From NCBI GenBank assembly GCA_028751055.1, contig JAQZDD010000034.1, positions 1 through 8,078 on the forward strand: a DNA stretch of 8,078 nt. Direction: 5' to 3'. This stretch comes from Euryarchaeota archaeon Ods04 (GTDB lineage Archaea; Halobacteriota; Halobacteria; Halobacteriales; Halorutilaceae). The notes beneath the pieces were generated by a model, which was given only the letters and a program-made list of their open reading frames with translations, was not told where the DNA came from and made no database searches. Positions within the stretch are counted from its first letter, which is position 1. Every line of letters starts with the position of its first letter. The translations under genes and the position numbers were made by a program. Shown here in pieces: positions 5,963-8,078 of the stretch.

Positions 5963-6403
5963 GTGAACACGAGCAACGTGATGGGTATCGCGCTCATCGT
6001 ATTCGGCGTCGCCCTCGCCGTTACTGCCGGTGCGTCGGGCGACACGACCGCGCTCGGCGTCGGCTTGATAGGTGCGGTCGCTCTTTTCTACATGGGAATC
6101 GGTCTCTACTCGCGCGGCAACACGGACAGCGGTCTCCTGCGGTCGTCCGACACGCCGACCAAACGTTCGACGCTCTACCGCACCTCGTCGTACGTCGCCG
6201 CTCTCGCGGCGGTCGGCGCGCTTTTGGCTTTCGGCTGGGCAACCGCACAGGGGACGTCTTTCGCAGTCCGCGCGGGCTTCGGCGGCGTCTTTCTGTACAC
6301 GCTTCCAGTCGCTCTCTGGCTCCGTAAGATGTCGTCGGAGGCTGACGACTCGGAGGTCACCGAGACGGAGGCGGAGAAGACGGACGACGCGGGTGCGGCG
6401 TAG
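5963..6403 (+). CDS. Four-helix membrane protein with acidic tail, function unknown
   Basis: A 146-residue protein starting with GTG; an in-frame ATG at 5981 (residue 7) is a credible alternative start and would leave all helices intact. Predicted membrane segments are at about 7-24, 30-49, 77-95 and 100-120. A polar 27-residue loop (50-76, NTDSGLLRSSDTPTKR) separates the two pairs. The last 25 residues form an acidic cytoplasm-type tail (SSEADDSEVTETEAEKTDD). An even number of helices would put both ends on the same side, probably inside because of the basic RK at 121-122. I do not recognise the family and see no catalytic motif. A 7-bp inverted repeat spans the stop codon. Confidence 0.75.
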   Translation: MNTSNVMGIALIVFGVALAVTAGASGDTTALGVGLIGAVALFYMGIGLYSRGNTDSGLLRSSDTPTKRSTLYRTSSYVAALAAVGALLAFGWATAQGTSFAVRAGFGGVFLYTLPVALWLRKMSSEADDSEVTETEAEKTDDAGAA

Positions 6404-6409
6404 CCGCAC
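6393..6409 (+). terminator. Hairpin spanning the stop codon of the membrane protein gene
   Basis: GTGCGGC (6393-6399) and GCCGCAC (6403-6409) form a perfect GC-rich 7-bp stem with a three-base loop, including the TAG stop. There is no T tract after it, so termination is uncertain; it could instead stabilise the 3' end. Confidence 0.3.
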
Positions 6410-6422
6410 GACGGTTCCGACG

Positions 6423-6445
6423 TAAGATAAGCTAAGCTTATTACG
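6423..6445 (+). promoter_or_regulatory. Promoter of the phosphomevalonate decarboxylase gene with TAAG repeats
   Basis: A TATA-like CTTATTA is centred about 27 bases before the ATG at 6467, so the transcript is probably leaderless or nearly so. Immediately upstream are three tandem pentamers, TAAGA-TAAGC-TAAGC (6423-6437). Overlapping these is a dyad of ATAAGC (6427-6432) and GCTTAT (6436-6441). The repeats cover the place where TFB (BRE) contacts are expected, so a protein binding them would affect transcription of the gene. Confidence 0.6.
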
Positions 6446-6466
6446 TCTCGGACGCCCGTTTCCGGC

Positions 6467-7447
6467 ATGAAAGCAACGGCTGTCGCGCATCCGATACAGG
6501 GAATCGTCAAGTACCACGGTCTGCGTGACGAGGAGACACGTATACCGTACCACGACTCTATTTCGGTCTGTACAGCACCTTCGCGCACACGGACGACCGT
6601 CGAGTTCGGATACGAAGAGGACGTATTCGTCGTTGACGGCGAGGAGATGGACGCAGGCGTCGAACGCGCCACACGCGTCGTCGAAAAGGTGCGCGACCAG
6701 ACGGGCGTCGAGTCGGGCGTACGTGTCGAGTCCGAGAACTCGTTCCCTTCGAACGTCGGCTTAGGTGCGTCGTCATCGGGCTTCGCCGCGCTCGCACTCG
6801 CCGCTCTCGAAGCCGCGGACGGCGACACGTCGGTGCGTAACGCTTCGGCGGTGGCACGCAGAGGAGCAACGAGCGCGGCGAGGAGCGTCGCAGGTGGCTT
6901 CTCACGCATAAGGACGAGCGACGAAGACGGACGTTGTTACGCAGAGAGGCTAGACGACGGCTTCCGAACCGATGATGAGAACGACCACGGAGGCGACCTG
7001 CGTATCGTCGTCGCGCTCGTTCCCGCTCACAAACACACGGGCAGGGCGCACGAAGAGGCGGCGGAGTCACATATGTTCGAGTCGCGTCTCGCGTACATAC
7101 ACGGCGCGCTCGCCGAGGCGGAGCACGCAGTCGCCCAAGGCGACTTCGACGCGACGTTCTCGCTCGCTGAAAAGGACTCGTTGTCGCTACTTGCTGTCAC
7201 GATGACGGGACCGGAGGCATGGATATACTGGAAGCCCGAAACCTTGGCTCTCTTGGAGGTCGTACGCGACATGCGCGACGACGGTATCCCTGTCTACATG
7301 TCTACGGACACGGGCGCAACGGCGTACCTCAACACGACCGCCGAACACGCCGAACGTGTCGCCGACGCCGTTGAGGCACTCGGCGTTGAGTCGCACGTCT
7401 GGGAGGTCGGCGGTCCCGCACGTGTCACCGACGACCATATCTTCTGA
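6467..7447 (+). CDS. mvaD: Phosphomevalonate decarboxylase (GHMP kinase superfamily)
   Basis: ATP-dependent decarboxylation in the mevalonate pathway that feeds archaeal isoprenoid lipids. In haloarchaea the characterised homologue acts on mevalonate 5-phosphate to give isopentenyl phosphate, which isopentenyl phosphate kinase then phosphorylates. The 326-residue protein opens with AHPIQGIVKYHGLRDEE, matching the decarboxylase KYWGKRD motif with His and Leu changes that I recall from haloarchaeal enzymes. The GHMP ATP-binding loop PSNVGLGASSSGFAA is at 94-108, ARRGATSAARSVAGGFSR carries the conserved Arg, and TDTGATAYL holds the catalytic Asp281. Length fits the family. The substrate preference (monophosphate rather than diphosphate) is inferred from the haloarchaeal relatives. 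The start is supported by the promoter 27 bases upstream. An aminotransferase gene begins 6 bases after the stop, so they probably share a transcript. Confidence 0.92.
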   Translation: MKATAVAHPIQGIVKYHGLRDEETRIPYHDSISVCTAPSRTRTTVEFGYEEDVFVVDGEEMDAGVERATRVVEKVRDQTGVESGVRVESENSFPSNVGLGASSSGFAALALAALEAADGDTSVRNASAVARRGATSAARSVAGGFSRIRTSDEDGRCYAERLDDGFRTDDENDHGGDLRIVVALVPAHKHTGRAHEEAAESHMFESRLAYIHGALAEAEHAVAQGDFDATFSLAEKDSLSLLAVTMTGPEAWIYWKPETLALLEVVRDMRDDGIPVYMSTDTGATAYLNTTAEHAERVADAVEALGVESHVWEVGGPARVTDDHIF

Positions 7448-7453
7448 ACTGAC

Positions 7454-8078
7454 ATGACGCCCGAAGAACTCCGTGACGACATACCTCTTGTCTCCGAAGG
7501 CGACGATGACGACGACTACGCCTACCTCAACACGGGCGCGAGCGGTCCCACACCGAACTGCGTCCACGCCGCCATCGACGAGGCACGCGACGCGCACGCG
7601 GAGGCACACGCCGACGACGCGTACGCATACGAAGAGGAGGTCGCCTACGAAACACGCGAAACGGTCGCGTCGCTCGTTAACGCACAGCCCGAACGCCTCG
7701 CTCTTACGTCGAACACGACCGACGGAATAAACTTCGTCGCCGACTGCTTCGACTGGGGTTCGGACGACGTAGTCGTCACGACCGAACTGGAGCATCCCGC
7801 GGGAGTCCTGCCGTGGAAGCGCGTCGCCGAGGTACACGGCGCGGAACTGCGTGTCGTTCCTACCGAGGGACGCAACGACGAGGTAGGGCGGTTAGACCGT
7901 GACGCCTACGAACGCGCCGTTGAGGGCGCGACGCTCGTCTGCTTCAGTTCGGTTTCGTGGTACGGCGTCCGTCTTCCTGTCGAAGAACTCGTCGAGACGG
8001 CGCACGACGCAGGTGCGGCGGTCGTGGTTGACGCCGCACAGTCTGTCGGTGCGGAACACGTCGACGTGCGCGAATGGG
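7454..8078 (+). CDS. Class V aminotransferase, cysteine desulfurase-like (3' truncated by window)
   Basis: The first 208 codons of a PLP enzyme that continues beyond the window. The start is an ATG 6 bases after the decarboxylase stop. Residues 24-34 (YLNTGASGPTP) form the substrate-side loop of the SufS/CsdA-like group. TSNTTDGIN (85-93) is the PLP phosphate-binding segment. His114 in TELEHPAG stacks on the cofactor. VVVDAAQSVGA carries the Asp (193) that contacts the pyridine nitrogen and Gln196. The PLP lysine (usually in an SxHK motif) and any cysteine-bearing loop lie beyond the end, so cysteine desulfurase cannot be separated from kynureninase-like or isopenicillin epimerase-like members. 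The N-terminus is very acidic with five Asp in a row (17-21), consistent with a salt-in cytoplasm. No Shine-Dalgarno is visible. Confidence 0.88.
   Translation, partial: MTPEELRDDIPLVSEGDDDDDYAYLNTGASGPTPNCVHAAIDEARDAHAEAHADDAYAYEEEVAYETRETVASLVNAQPERLALTSNTTDGINFVADCFDWGSDDVVVTTELEHPAGVLPWKRVAEVHGAELRVVPTEGRNDEVGRLDRDAYERAVEGATLVCFSSVSWYGVRLPVEELVETAHDAGAAVVVDAAQSVGAEHVDVREW

Noticed and set aside
5741..6553. 270-codon open frame on the minus strand across the small membrane protein genes
   Set aside because: The product is Arg/Cys-rich without domains, spans several genes and their promoters, and lies opposite frames with clear membrane proteins. It is a GC-composition shadow.
7187..7837. 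216-codon minus-strand open frame opposite mvaD and the aminotransferase
   Set aside because: The translation is Val/Arg/Gly-rich with no motif, and both plus-strand genes here carry clear catalytic motifs.
1..8078. CRISPR array, transposon or phage genes
   Set aside because: No regularly spaced repeats, transposase-like proteins, terminal inverted repeats or phage structural genes were seen; the genes are mostly housekeeping.

Overview
The window looks like chromosomal DNA from a haloarchaeon or a close, early-branching relative. The evidence is acidic proteomes, archaeal-type split GMP synthase (subunit B alone), a haloarchaeal-type phosphomevalonate decarboxylase, a single-domain KaiC-like ATPase, an archaeal HflX, BRE/TATA promoters about 26-28 bases upstream of start codons (suggesting leaderless transcripts), and internal operon genes preceded by Shine-Dalgarno sequences. 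One feature is less typical of ordinary haloarchaea: the ATA isoleucine codon is frequent, especially in the 2.7-6.0 kb part. No mobile element, CRISPR array, rRNA or tRNA was seen.

Layout. (1) Positions 44-2645, minus strand: pyrG (CTP synthase) followed after one base by guaAb (GMP synthase ATP-pyrophosphatase subunit), a nucleotide-biosynthesis operon that ends near a short T tract and an 11-bp inverted repeat. (2) 2646-2729: a divergent promoter region. (3) 2730-5580, plus strand: four tightly packed genes, namely a winged-helix regulator, a KaiC/RadA-like ATPase, a DUF2209-type protein and the ribosome-associated GTPase HflX. The spacings are +4 bases, an unresolved junction, and a 4-base ATGA overlap. 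(4) 5639-6403: two small multi-spanning membrane proteins of unknown function, the first with a clear promoter. (5) 6467-8078: phosphomevalonate decarboxylase (isoprenoid and archaeal lipid synthesis), then the first 208 codons of a class V aminotransferase (cysteine desulfurase-like) that runs off the window end.

The most interesting spot is the KaiC/DUF2209 junction (about 3857-3940). The conserved-looking N-terminus of the DUF2209 protein is readable in frame upstream of its first ATG, but no usable start codon precedes it. A run of seven G sits in the overlap. Either one base has been lost from a former GTGA stop/start overlap, or the region uses frameshifting or non-canonical initiation. 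The co-linear regulator-KaiC-DUF2209-HflX cluster is the best candidate here for an undescribed functional unit, but nothing in the sequence proves that the four act together.
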